From: Azohydromonas lata NBRC 102462
Lineage (GTDB): Bacteria; Pseudomonadota; Gammaproteobacteria; Burkholderiales; Burkholderiaceae_C
Direction of reading: 5' to 3'
NCBI RefSeq assembly: GCF_001571085.1
Contig: NZ_BCTC01000019.1
Location: 1 to 64,000 of the forward strand
Length of the DNA: 64,000 nt
The translations under genes and the position numbers were made by a program. Under the pieces are notes generated by a model. The model did not search any database and was not told the origin of the DNA. It saw only the letters and a list, made by a program, of their open reading frames with translations. This document shows, piece by piece, positions 31,384 through 39,746 of the stretch. Within the stretch, counting starts at the first letter, position 1; each line of letters opens with the position of its first letter.

Positions 31384-31399
31384 CTGTATATTTATACAG
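31384..31399 (-). promoter_or_regulatory. LexA (SOS) box of the radical SAM gene
   Basis: CTGTATATTTATACAG fits the gammaproteobacterial/betaproteobacterial LexA operator (CTG-N10-CAG with alternating TA core); one central base departs from the E. coli ideal, and the flanks are TA and TTA. On the minus strand it overlaps a possible -10 (TAAATA, 31389-31394) placed 17 bases from TTGCGC (31412-31417). Confidence 0.85.
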
Positions 31400-31481
31400 T
31401 TACCTGCCGCTGCGCAAGCCCCTTGTGGGGGCGGTGGCCGCCCTGCCACGCGAGGTGGCGCCGGGCTGGAGAAGGTTGGCG

Positions 31482-32891
31482 TTAGCCGTCGTAGGCGCTA
31501 CCAGGCGCCAGGTTGTCGAACTTAGTCAGCGGCTTCAGGAAGGTCAGCTTCACCGTGCCCACGGGGCCGTTACGCTGCTTGCCGATGATGACCTCGGCCA
31601 CGCCCGGCTCCTTGGACTCCTTGTTGTAGTACTCGTCGCGGTAGATGAACATGATCACGTCCGCGTCCTGCTCGATGGCGCCGGACTCGCGCAGGTCGCT
31701 CATCATGGGCCGCTTGTCGGGGCGCGTTTCCACCGAGCGATTGAGCTGCGACAGCGCGATCACCGGGCAGTGCAGCTCCTTGGCCAGGGCCTTCAGGCCG
31801 CGGGAAATCTCGCCGATGACGGTGGCGCGGTTTTCCTCGTTGGCGCCGGAGCCGCTCATGAGCTGCAGGTAGTCGATGACGATGAGGCCCAGCCGCCCGC
31901 ATTGGCGCGCCTGGCGCCGGGCGCGGGCGCGCAGCTCGGCGGGATTGAGGGCGGGCGTCTCGTCGATGAAGACGCTGGCCTTGCTCAGGCGGTCCACGGT
32001 CTCGGTGAGGCGGCTCCACTCGTCGTCGCGCAGTGCGCCGGTGCGCAGGTGCTGCTGGTCGATGCGGCCCAGCGAGCCCACCATGCGCAGCGCCAGTTGC
32101 GCGGCGCCCATTTCCATGGAGAACACCACCACGGGCAGGCCTTCGTGCACGGCCACGTGCTCGGCGATGTTCAGGGCGAAGGCCGTCTTGCCCATGGACG
32201 GCCGCGCGGCCAGCACGATCAGGTCGCCCGGCTGCAGCCCGGCGGTCATGCGGTCCATGTCGTAGAAGCCGGTGCGCACGCCGGTGACTTCCTCGGCGCC
32301 GTTCTCGGCCAGCTCCGTCACGCGGTCGATGAGCTGCATGACCAGGTGGTCCATGCTCTGGAAGCCCGCCTTCTGGCGCGAGCCCTCCTCGCCGATCTTG
32401 AAGATCTTGCCCTCGGCCTCGTCCAGGATCTGCGACACGGCGCGGCCCTGGGGGTTGAAGGCGTTGGTGGCGATCTCGTCGCTGGCCTCGATGAGCTTGC
32501 GCAGGATGGCGCGCTCGCGAACGATTTCGGCGTAGCGGCGCAGGTTGGCGGCGCTGGGCACGCTTTGCGCCAGCGCGTTGAGGTAGGCCAGGCCGCCGCA
32601 CTCCTCGGCCTTGCCCAGGCTTTGGAGCTGCTCGAAGACGGTGATGACGTCGGCGGGCTTGCTGCCGCTGATGAGGTTGCCGACGGCCGCGTAGATCAGC
32701 CGGTGCTCGTAACGGTAGAAATCACCCTCGGAGAGCGTGTCGCCGGCACGGTCCCAGGCGGCGTTGTCCAGCAGCAGGCCGCCGAGCACGCTTTGCTCGG
32801 CTTCGATCGAATGGGGCGGGACGCGCAGGCGCGCCACCTCGTCGTCGCGCGGGGCGGAGGAGGCGTCACGGGGGGGGAATACGGCAGGCAT
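31482..32891 (-). CDS. dnaB: Replicative DNA helicase DnaB
   Basis: Hexameric 5'-3' helicase of the replication fork (469 aa; E. coli 471). The N-terminal domain begins RVPPHSIEAEQSVLGGLLLD and binds DnaG primase. The RecA-like domain has Walker A ARPSMGKTAFALNIA, Walker B LIVIDYLQLMSG, and the arginine-finger region with LSQLNRSVETRPDKRPMMSD. The ATG at 32891 is chosen; in-frame sequence further upstream is low-complexity and crosses the rplI terminator side. It follows rpsF-priB-rpsR-rplI, as in many betaproteobacteria. Confidence 0.97.
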   Translation of the reverse strand: MPAVFPPRDASSAPRDDEVARLRVPPHSIEAEQSVLGGLLLDNAAWDRAGDTLSEGDFYRYEHRLIYAAVGNLISGSKPADVITVFEQLQSLGKAEECGGLAYLNALAQSVPSAANLRRYAEIVRERAILRKLIEASDEIATNAFNPQGRAVSQILDEAEGKIFKIGEEGSRQKAGFQSMDHLVMQLIDRVTELAENGAEEVTGVRTGFYDMDRMTAGLQPGDLIVLAARPSMGKTAFALNIAEHVAVHEGLPVVVFSMEMGAAQLALRMVGSLGRIDQQHLRTGALRDDEWSRLTETVDRLSKASVFIDETPALNPAELRARARRQARQCGRLGLIVIDYLQLMSGSGANEENRATVIGEISRGLKALAKELHCPVIALSQLNRSVETRPDKRPMMSDLRESGAIEQDADVIMFIYRDEYYNKESKEPGVAEVIIGKQRNGPVGTVKLTFLKPLTKFDNLAPGSAYDG

Positions 32892-33035
32892 CGCGGGATG
32901 ATACGGCGCGGCCGGGACCGCTTTGGCCGGCGGGGCGGGCGGCGCTGGATACCTGCCAAGCCCTGAAGGATTCGCTTGGCAAGCCCGGCCGGCACCCCGC
33001 CGGGCGCGGTGCACGGCACATCGGGAAACCCAAAG

Positions 33036-33059
33036 AAAAAGGCCGGCATGGCCGGCCCT
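33036..33059 (-). terminator. Terminator of the rpsF-priB-rpsR-rplI operon
   Basis: On the minus strand GGCCGGC and GCCGGCC form a stem over a 3-nt CAT loop, followed by TTTTTC. It lies about 55 bases after the rplI stop and separates the ribosomal operon from dnaB. Confidence 0.78.
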
Positions 33060-33111
33060 TCGTGGTCCGCGCGGGCATGAAGCCCGCGGCGGCTCGTGCG
33101 CTTGAAGGCGC

Positions 33112-33564
33112 TTATTCCGCTTCGGCGACGACCTTGATGGTCAGCTCGACCACCACGTCGGTGTGGGCGGCCACGTTCACCGGGAACTCGCCGACGGCCT
33201 TGAGCGGGCCGTTGGGCAGGCGCACTTGCGACTTGACGATCTCGAAGCCCTTGGCCTTGAGCGCGTCGGCGATGTCGGCGTTGGTCACCGAGCCGAACAG
33301 GCGGCCGTCCACGCCCGCCTTCTGGGCGATCTGGACGGTCTGGCCGGCCATGCGCTCGCCCAGGGCTTGGGCGGCGGTCAGCTTCTCGGCGGCGGCCTTT
33401 TCGAGCTCGGCGCGGCGGGTGGCGAATTCCTGCAGCGCGGCCTCGGTGGCGCGGCGCGCCTGCTTGGTCGGGATCAGGAAGTTGCGGGCGTAGCCGTCCT
33501 TGACTTTGACGACGTCACCCAGGTTGCCCAGGTTGGCGATCTTTTCGAGCAGGATCACTTGCAT
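33112..33564 (-). CDS. rplI: 50S ribosomal protein L9
   Basis: Large-subunit protein that binds 23S rRNA near the L1 stalk and helps maintain reading frame. 150 aa, standard length. The N-terminal domain [20 protein letters not shown] with the [15 protein letters not shown] loop is followed by a long connecting helix and the C-terminal domain ([20 protein letters not shown]). It is the last gene of the operon, 15 bases after rpsR. Confidence 0.98.
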   Translation of the reverse strand: MQVILLEKIANLGNLGDVVKVKDGYARNFLIPTKQARRATEAALQEFATRRAELEKAAAEKLTAAQALGERMAGQTVQIAQKAGVDGRLFGSVTNADIADALKAKGFEIVKSQVRLPNGPLKAVGEFPVNVAAHTDVVVELTIKVVAEAE

Positions 33565-33579
33565 GGTGCTGCTTCCCTA

Positions 33580-33870
33580 TCAGAGCTTGTGCTGGTCGCT
33601 GTACGGCAGCATCGCCAGGAAGCGCGCGCGCTTGATGGCGGTGGTCAGCTGACGCTGGTAGAAGGCGCGCGTGCCGGTCAGGCGGGCCGGCGTGATCTTG
33701 CCGTTCTCGCCGACGAAGTCGCGCAGCGTGTCGATGTCCTTGTAGTCGATCTGCTCGACACCGGCGACGGTGAAGCGGCAGAAGCGCTTGCGGCGGAACA
33801 GCAGCGATTGCTGGTTGCGCTTGGGCTTGCGGTCCTTGTTCAGGCGACCTTTTCCACGGGGCGGGGCCAT
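33580..33870 (-). CDS. rpsR: 30S ribosomal protein S18
   Basis: Small-subunit protein that pairs with S6 on 16S rRNA. 96 aa, some 20 residues longer than E. coli S18 through a basic N-terminal extension ([19 protein letters not shown]). The core is [19 protein letters not shown] and [25 protein letters not shown] precedes the ATG. It lies between priB and rplI. Confidence 0.98.
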   Translation of the reverse strand: MAPPRGKGRLNKDRKPKRNQQSLLFRRKRFCRFTVAGVEQIDYKDIDTLRDFVGENGKITPARLTGTRAFYQRQLTTAIKRARFLAMLPYSDQHKL

Positions 33871-33933
33871 AGTGACTCCTTGAATCCAGATTCGAAATTG
33901 CGAACAGTTCGGCGCGGCTTGACGGTTGAGGTG

Positions 33934-34266
33934 TCAGTCCAGCGCCGTGACATGGAAGAGCAGACCGCGTCCACTGCGCCCTGCACTGAGGAAACCGGCG
34001 AACTCGCCGCCGTCTCCCAGCGCCAGAGCGCCCACGCGCCGCGTGATCTCCCCTATCGCCACCGCGCGGATCTCCAGCGAGACCCGGCGCGGCTGGCCGT
34101 CTTCCAGGACTTGCGACTCGTGCTTGAGTCCCAGGTCCAGGGCCGGCAGCCCGGCGGGGGTGTAGCGCAGGGCACCGCGTTCGACGAGCTGGGCACTGAG
34201 CACCAGCCGGTTGACGCCTGCGGCGGCCTGCATCGGCGGCGGCGCGGACGACGCGCCAGCGCTCAT
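33934..34266 (-). CDS. priB: Primosomal replication protein N, PriB
   Basis: Single-stranded-DNA-binding OB-fold protein of the PriA-PriB replication-restart primosome (110 aa). Recognisable features are GVNRLVLSAQLVERGALRYT, PALDLGLKHESQVLEDGQPR and EIRAVAIGEI. The ATG at 34266 overlaps the rpsF stop as ATGA, which supports this start; a Met at residue 12 (34233) would remove a Ser/Pro-rich stretch and is the alternative, as most PriB proteins are about 100 aa. Its position between rpsF and rpsR is diagnostic. Confidence 0.94.
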   Translation of the reverse strand: MSAGASSAPPPMQAAAGVNRLVLSAQLVERGALRYTPAGLPALDLGLKHESQVLEDGQPRRVSLEIRAVAIGEITRRVGALALGDGGEFAGFLSAGRSGRGLLFHVTALD

Positions 34267-34628
34267 CAGGCGGCGCTCTCCTGAGCGGCCTTGCGAGCTT
34301 CTTCCTTCTCAACGGCCTTCATCATCACCGACGGGCTCGTTTCAGCCTTGTCCTTGGCGACGGTCAGGTGGCGCAGCACGGCGTCGTTGAAGCGGAAGCC
34401 GGTTTCCAGCTCGCCCAGCGTTTCCTTGCTGCACTCGATGTTCAGGCACAGGTAGTGCGCCTTGGCCAGCTTCTGGATCAGGTAGGCCAGTTGACGGCGG
34501 CCCCAGTCCTCGACGCGGTGCACCTTGCCACCACCGTTGGTGACCAGGGTTTTGTAGCGTTCCAGCATGGCCGGAACCTGTTCGCTCTGATCCGGGTGGA
34601 TCAGCAGGATGATTTCGTAATGACGCAT
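34266..34628 (-). CDS. rpsF: 30S ribosomal protein S6
   Basis: Small-subunit protein that forms a dimer with S18 on 16S rRNA. 120 aa. It starts [20 protein letters not shown] and has [19 protein letters not shown] and [10 protein letters not shown]. The C-terminal tail is Lys/Glu/Ala-rich. GGAGT lies 8 bases before the ATG. It is first in the operon, and its stop overlaps the priB start. Confidence 0.98.
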   Translation of the reverse strand: MRHYEIILLIHPDQSEQVPAMLERYKTLVTNGGGKVHRVEDWGRRQLAYLIQKLAKAHYLCLNIECSKETLGELETGFRFNDAVLRHLTVAKDKAETSPSVMMKAVEKEEARKAAQESAA

Positions 34629-34705
34629 GAAGACTCCTTGTGGGTTTCCAAAAACGGAAAGCCGCTCCTCTGCGTCTTGAAGAGGAACGGCAAGGCAAGC
34701 CCGCG

Positions 34706-34714
34706 ATTATAGCA
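34706..34714 (-). promoter_or_regulatory. Extended -10 promoter of rpsF
   Basis: On the minus strand TGCTATAAT is a perfect -10 hexamer with an extended TG element. A weak TTGGGG lies 18 bases upstream (34730-34735). The predicted start is about 70 bases before the rpsF ATG. The -35 is poor, as often with extended -10 promoters. Confidence 0.65.
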
Positions 34715-34768
34715 GTGGAGTGGGGAAAGCCCCAAACCGGGGGTCTCGGGCCTGCAACGGCATGCGTG

Positions 34769-34794
34769 AAAAAGCCCAAGCAGGCTTGGGCTTT
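34769..34794 (-). terminator. ppsA terminator
   Basis: AAAGCCCAAG (34771-34780) pairs with CTTGGGCTTT (34785-34794), 10 bp with a 4-nt loop. Reading the minus strand, a run of T follows the stem. It lies about 70 bases past the ppsA stop and just before the rpsF promoter. Confidence 0.85.
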
Positions 34795-34860
34795 CGAAGG
34801 GAATTCACCCGCGGCGGCGGCGCTGCGCGCGCAACCGCCGGGTGAAAGCTCAGCGCCGGA

Positions 34861-37257
34861 TCAGCGCTTGGCCAGGCGCTGCCAGGTCTCGACCACGCTG
34901 TCGGGGTTGAGCGAGATGGAGACGATGCCCTCGGAGGCCAGCCAGTCGGCGAAGTCCGGGTGGTCGCTGGGGCCCTGGCCGCAGATGCCCACGTACTTGC
35001 CGGTGGCGCGGCAGGCGGCGATGGCACGCGAGATCAGCGCCTTGACGGCGGGGTCGCGCTCGTCGAAGTCGTTGGCCAGCAGCTCCAGGCCGGAGTCGCG
35101 GTCCAGGCCCAGCGTGAGCTGCGTCAGGTCGTTGGAGCCGATGGACATGCCGTCGAAGTGCTCCAGGAACTGCTCGGCCAGGATGGCGTTGCTGGGCACC
35201 TCGCACATCATGATGAGCTTCAGGCCGTCCTGGCCGCGCTTCAAGCCGCGGTTGGCCAGCATCTCGCCCACCTTCTGCGCCTGCGCCACGGTGCGCACGA
35301 ACGGCACCATGATCTCGACGTTGGTCAGGCCCATGTCGTTGCGCACGCGCTTGAGCGCCTCGCACTCCATGCCGAAGGCGTCGCTGAAGTCGCCGCTGAT
35401 GTAGCGGGAGGCGCCGCGGAAGCCCAGCATGGGGTTCTCTTCGTCCGGCTCGTAGCGGGTGCCGCCGATGAGCTTGCGGTACTCGTTGGACTTGAAGTCC
35501 GACAGGCGCACGATCACGGGCTTGGGCCAGAAGGCCGCGGCGATGGTGGCCACGCCTTCGGCGAGCTTGTCCACGTAGAAGGCGCGCGGCGAGGCGTGGC
35601 CGCGGGCCACGGACTCCACGGCCTTCTTCAGGTCGTCGTCGATGTTGGGATAGTCGAGGATGGCCTTGGGGTGGACGCCGATGTTGTTGTTGATGATGAA
35701 TTCCAGCCGCGCCAGGCCCACGCCCGCGCTGGGCATCTGGGCGAAGTCGAAGGCGAGCTGCGGGTTGCCCACGTTCATCATGATCTTGATGGGGCAGTAC
35801 GGCATTTCGCCGCGCTGCACCTCGCTGATCTCGGTTTCCAGCAGGCCGTCGTAGATGAAGCCCGTGTCGCCCTCGGCGCAGGAGACGGTCACCAGGGCGC
35901 CGTCGGCAAGCGTCTCGGTGGCGTCGCCGCAGCCCACCACGGCCGGGATGCCCAGCTCGCGCGCGATGATGGCCGCGTGGCAGGTGCGGCCGCCGCGGTT
36001 GGTGACGATGGCCGAGGCGCGCTTCATCACCGGCTCCCAGTTGGGGTCGGTCATGTCGGCCACCAGCACGTCGCCGGGCTGCACGCGCTCCATCTCGGCG
36101 ATGCTGCGCACCAGGCGCACGGGGCCGGTGCCGATCTTCTGGCCGATGGCGCGGCCTTCGGCCAGCACGGTGCCCTTGCCCTTGAGCTTGTAGCGGTGCT
36201 CGACCTTGCCTTCGGCCTGGCTCTTCACCGTCTCGGGGCGGGCCTGCAGGATGTAGAGCTGGCCGTCCTCGCCGTCCTTGCCCCACTCGATGTCCATCGG
36301 ACGGCCGTAGTGCTGCTCGATGATGAGGGCGAACTTGGCCAGCTCCACCACGTCGGCATCGTTCAGCGCGTAGCGGTTGCGCTGCTCAGGCGGCGTGTCC
36401 ACGGTGCGCACCAGGCGGCCGGTGGCGGCCTTTTCCTCGGGGCTGGCGAACTCCATGCGGATGAGCTTGGAGCCCAGGTTGCGGCGGATGACGGAGAACT
36501 TGCCCGCCTTGAGCGCCGGCTTGTGCACGTAGAACTCGTCGGGGTTGACGGCACCCTGCACCACCGTCTCGCCCAGGCCGTAGCTGGCGGTGATGAAGAC
36601 CACGTCCTTGAAGCCGCTCTCGGTGTCGATGGTGAACATCACGCCGGCGGCCCCCAGGTCGGAGCGCACCATGCGCTGCACGCCCGCAGACAAGGCCACG
36701 TCGCTGTGGGCGAAGCCCTTGTGCACGCGGTAGCTGATGGCGCGGTCGTTGTAGAGCGAGGCGAACACTTCCTTCATCTTGTGAAGGATGTCGTCGATGC
36801 CGCTGACGTTGAGGAAGGTCTCCTGCTGGCCGGCGAAGGAGGCGTCAGGCAGGTCTTCGGCGGTGGCGGAGGAACGCACGGCGAAGCTGGCGCCGGGGTG
36901 GCCAGCGGTCAGCCGGGCGAAGTCCTCGCGCACGGCGGCTTCAAAGGCGGGCGGGAACGGGGCGTCCGTCACCCAGCCGCGGATCTCGGCGCCGGCCTCG
37001 GTGAGGGCGCGCACGTCGTCCACGTCCAGGCTGGACAGCCGGGCGTTGATCTTCTCGGTGAGGTCGTTGAACTTCAGGAACTCGCGGAAGGCATGCGCCG
37101 TGGTGGCGAAGCCCGTGGGCACGCGCACGCCGGTGGCGGCGAGCTGGCTGATCATTTCGCCCAGCGAGGCGTTCTTGCCGCCGACCGACTCGACGTCGGT
37201 CATGCGCAGCTGCTCGAAAGGCAGGACCAGTGCGGTCGCGGCTTGAAGGTTGGACAT
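34861..37257 (-). CDS. ppsA: Phosphoenolpyruvate synthase
   Basis: Converts pyruvate + ATP + water to PEP + AMP + Pi, the gluconeogenic entry from pyruvate. 798 aa (E. coli 792). The N-terminal ATP-grasp domain starts at [20 protein letters not shown]. The swivelling phospho-histidine domain has [20 protein letters not shown]. The C-terminal TIM barrel binds PEP ([16 protein letters not shown], then [16 protein letters not shown]). The ATG at 37257 is preceded by GGAG. It is divergent from ppsR, whose product switches it on and off by phosphorylating the Thr next to the catalytic His (TCHA). This pairing supports both calls. Confidence 0.97.
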   Translation of the reverse strand: MSNLQAATALVLPFEQLRMTDVESVGGKNASLGEMISQLAATGVRVPTGFATTAHAFREFLKFNDLTEKINARLSSLDVDDVRALTEAGAEIRGWVTDAPFPPAFEAAVREDFARLTAGHPGASFAVRSSATAEDLPDASFAGQQETFLNVSGIDDILHKMKEVFASLYNDRAISYRVHKGFAHSDVALSAGVQRMVRSDLGAAGVMFTIDTESGFKDVVFITASYGLGETVVQGAVNPDEFYVHKPALKAGKFSVIRRNLGSKLIRMEFASPEEKAATGRLVRTVDTPPEQRNRYALNDADVVELAKFALIIEQHYGRPMDIEWGKDGEDGQLYILQARPETVKSQAEGKVEHRYKLKGKGTVLAEGRAIGQKIGTGPVRLVRSIAEMERVQPGDVLVADMTDPNWEPVMKRASAIVTNRGGRTCHAAIIARELGIPAVVGCGDATETLADGALVTVSCAEGDTGFIYDGLLETEISEVQRGEMPYCPIKIMMNVGNPQLAFDFAQMPSAGVGLARLEFIINNNIGVHPKAILDYPNIDDDLKKAVESVARGHASPRAFYVDKLAEGVATIAAAFWPKPVIVRLSDFKSNEYRKLIGGTRYEPDEENPMLGFRGASRYISGDFSDAFGMECEALKRVRNDMGLTNVEIMVPFVRTVAQAQKVGEMLANRGLKRGQDGLKLIMMCEVPSNAILAEQFLEHFDGMSIGSNDLTQLTLGLDRDSGLELLANDFDERDPAVKALISRAIAACRATGKYVGICGQGPSDHPDFADWLASEGIVSISLNPDSVVETWQRLAKR

Positions 37258-37311
37258 GGAAAAGCTCCGTGATGATGGGAAACCTGGAGCCCTGCGCGCA
37301 GCCGCTGACAC

Positions 37312-37337
37312 GTCACGCGTGTGACAAGTCACGCGTG
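37312..37337. repeat. Tandem GTCACGCGTG repeats upstream of ppsA
   Basis: GTCACGCGTG occurs at 37312-37321 and again at 37328-37337, 16 bases apart. Each copy contains the palindrome CACGCGTG, and the first also forms GTCAC-GCGT-GTGAC. It lies 55-80 bases before the ppsA ATG and could be an operator for a regulator of gluconeogenesis. The regulator is unknown. Confidence 0.5.
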
Positions 37338-37475
37338 CCTGATGTGCACTTGTTCTTGGTGTTCTTGAATGGACAGGCCCGGGACGCTGGTGCCGACGGG
37401 GCCGCAAGGCGAATGCGCAGGATTCTACGCAAGCGCCACCTATGATCGTGACAACTCCTGCACTTGCGGTAAGTC

Positions 37476-38297
37476 ATGCCCAACAGAACCGTGTTCTTTG
37501 TCTCCGATGGCACCGGCATCACCGCCGAGACTTTCGGCAACTCCATCCTGGCGCAGTTCCCGGCCAAGCACCGGCATGTGCGGCGTCCCTTCATAGACAG
37601 CGTCGAGAAGGCCACCCACGTGGCCGCGGAGATCGAGGCCACGGCGCAACGCGAAGGCAAGCGGCCCATCATTTTCCTCACGCTGGTCAACGAGGACGTG
37701 CGCCGCATCCTCAAGGAGTCGCCGCACGGGCTGGTGCTGGACATGTTCAACACCTTCGTCGAGCCGCTGGAGGCGGAGTTCGGCGTGAAGTCCAACCACC
37801 GCGTGGGCCGCTTCTCCGACGTGGCCAAGAGCGAGGAGTACAACGAGCGAATCGAGGCCATCAACTTCTCGCTGGCACATGACGACGGCCAGTCCGCCCG
37901 CAACCTGGAGAGCGCCGACGTGATCCTGGTGGGCGTGAGCCGCAGCGGCAAGACGCCCACCTCGCTCTACCTGGCCATGCAGCACGGCATCAAGGCCGCC
38001 AACTACCCGCTCATCCCCGACGACTTCGAGCGCCACCAGATCCCCTCGTCGCTGGCGCCGCACAAGCGCAAGTGCTTCGGCCTGAGCATCGACCCCGAGC
38101 GCCTGGCGCAAATCCGCAACGAGCGCCGCCCGGACAGCAAGTACGCCTCGCTGGAGAACTGCCGCTGGGAGGTGCGCCAGGCCGAGCAGATGATGCGCCG
38201 CGAAGGCATCAGCTGGCTGAGCTCCACGCACAAGTCCATCGAGGAGATCGCCACCACCATCCTGCGCGACATCCGGCCCGACCGATTGATTTACTGA
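37476..38297 (+). CDS. ppsR: PEP synthase regulatory kinase/pyrophosphorylase
   Basis: Bifunctional regulator (273 aa, DUF299 family) that uses ADP to phosphorylate, and Pi to dephosphorylate, the active-site threonine of PEP synthase. It starts RTVFFVSDGTGITAETFGNS, carries the P-loop-like GVSRSGKTPTSLYLA near residues 153-167, and ends STHKSIEEIATTILRDIRPD. It is divergently transcribed from its target ppsA with 218 bases between. A strong terminator follows. Confidence 0.96.
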   Translation: MPNRTVFFVSDGTGITAETFGNSILAQFPAKHRHVRRPFIDSVEKATHVAAEIEATAQREGKRPIIFLTLVNEDVRRILKESPHGLVLDMFNTFVEPLEAEFGVKSNHRVGRFSDVAKSEEYNERIEAINFSLAHDDGQSARNLESADVILVGVSRSGKTPTSLYLAMQHGIKAANYPLIPDDFERHQIPSSLAPHKRKCFGLSIDPERLAQIRNERRPDSKYASLENCRWEVRQAEQMMRREGISWLSSTHKSIEEIATTILRDIRPDRLIY

Positions 38298-38752
38298 GGC
38301 CAAACCCCTTCCCATACAAAACGGCAGCTCAGGCTGCCGTTTTTATTTTTGTACCGCCCTTCCCCACCGGCGTGCATTTGGCGCAAGGCCAAAAGTCACA
38401 TTTCCCAAGCCATGACATTCTCCCCGCGATTCGAACGGGGATAAGCCCCATATCGTCCACCGCCGGCATTTTCAAATGAGCGCGGCGATTTACAGGGAGT
38501 TCCCTCTCCCCCTTGGCCTTCACCCCTCAGGGGGGTGCATTTAAATTACTCCGCACCTAAAGTGCACATATCGAAGCGCCGGATATAAACCACAGCCTGC
38601 CGACAAGGCTGCTCGACGGCGCCGACATAAAACCTTTTTCCCCAACCCCACGGACCGAATATCCAACATTCGGGAAAGGACGCCGTGCACGCAAAATCTT
38701 TATTCAGCCCTCATTGCCGAACACATTCTCATAGCCACCCCGGAGTACAAGC
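38298..38752. other. Intergenic boundary of the accessory island
   Basis: After the ppsR terminator the base composition becomes clearly more AT-rich and stays so through the next four genes. The region holds inverted repeats CCCCG (38418-38422) with CGGGG, CACCCC/GGGGTG around 38521-38537, and CCGAAT (38655-38660)/ATTCGG (38668-38673), the last a possible operator. TATAAA-like sequence occurs near 38584. No integrase, transposase or tRNA marks the junction. Confidence 0.45.
38321..38347 (+). terminator. ppsR intrinsic terminator
   Basis: ACGGCAGC (38321-38328) pairs with GCTGCCGT (38333-38340), loop TCAG, followed by TTTTATTTTT. It lies 23 bases after the ppsR stop. Confidence 0.9.
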
Positions 38753-39667
38753 ATGACCCACACGACGCTTCAATATACCCTGGCCTCGGCCGCCTTCGCC
38801 CTGGGCCTGTCGCTGCAAACGCTGCCCGCCCAAGCCAAGGACAACAAGGCCGACCTGGACGATGCCCCCACGGCATCGGCCAGCGGCTCGCCCCTTGGGC
38901 CGGCCGTTTATGGCGACAAAATATCGCTGGGCGCCGGCCATATCCGCACCTTCACGCGGCATTACCAAAACGGAACGCCCTATGCCATCGGCGTGCGCTT
39001 CCCCGGCGCCACCCTCAAGCAATTGCCCACGGAACCCAACGACGGCCTCAATTGCTGGGACCTCAACGCCGACAACCGGATCGACCTGCACGACGAATGC
39101 TCAGGCGGCCACAACCGCAGCCTGTTTTTCGGCAAAAACAACACGCCCTTCCAATGGATTTCCGTGGATTGGGAGCCTCATGGCCATGTACCTGAGGATA
39201 TTTATGGCGCCCGCCATTTCGATTTCCACTTCTACATGACCGGCTTCGTGGAGCGCAACCAGATTGCGGTCGGCCCCTGCATGCCGGGCACCATCAACTG
39301 CGCGCAACACGAGGTCGCGGTTCGCCCCGTGGCAGCGCAATACCTGCACCCCGACTTCTTCAACACCAACCTGGCCTTCTCCCGCATGGGCAACCATTGG
39401 GCCGACCGCACCAGCCCGGAATTCCACGGCCAGCCCTTCACCCAGACTTTCATATTGGGCTCCTACGATTCGAAAATCACCTTTTACGAGCCCATGGTGA
39501 GCCTGGATTACCTGCTGAGCAAGCCCAACCAGTGCCACCCCGTCAAGCAGCCGGCCAAGTTCCAATCGGCGGGTTATTACCCCACCGAATACTGCATACG
39601 GCACAACAGCGCCACGGACGTTTATACGGTGTCGCTGCAGAAATTCGTGCGCCGGGCCGCCAACTGA
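38753..39667 (+). CDS. Secreted TTHB210-like (DUF5602) protein with EF-hand-like loop
   Basis: A 304-aa exported protein of unknown function. Residues 1-28 are a signal peptide (AQA cleavage site). The mature protein matches the TTHB210-like/DUF5602 pattern from memory: GAGHIRTFTRHYQNGTPYAI, then a His-rich WEPHGHVPEDIY (about 140-151) and HFDFHFYMTGF (155-165), which probably bind metal. Unusually, residues 103-115 read DLNADNRIDLHDE, a canonical 12-position EF-hand or dockerin-like calcium loop. Several Cys residues (101, 116, 176 onward) may form disulfides. It opens the island, 79 bases before the flavoenzyme, and uses more AT-ending codons than its surroundings. The family match should be confirmed by search. 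Confidence 0.75.
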   Translation: MTHTTLQYTLASAAFALGLSLQTLPAQAKDNKADLDDAPTASASGSPLGPAVYGDKISLGAGHIRTFTRHYQNGTPYAIGVRFPGATLKQLPTEPNDGLNCWDLNADNRIDLHDECSGGHNRSLFFGKNNTPFQWISVDWEPHGHVPEDIYGARHFDFHFYMTGFVERNQIAVGPCMPGTINCAQHEVAVRPVAAQYLHPDFFNTNLAFSRMGNHWADRTSPEFHGQPFTQTFILGSYDSKITFYEPMVSLDYLLSKPNQCHPVKQPAKFQSAGYYPTEYCIRHNSATDVYTVSLQKFVRRAAN

Positions 39668-39746
39668 GCGCACACCCTCAACAATAAAAAGCCGACAAAG
39701 CGGCAACCATTCCCTCTGACTCATTTTCTACCCCAGGAGCATTATC

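Noticed and set aside
32898-32903. TATCAT -10 just before the dnaB ATG
   Set aside because: It would give a leaderless mRNA and lacks any -35; too weak to report as a promoter.
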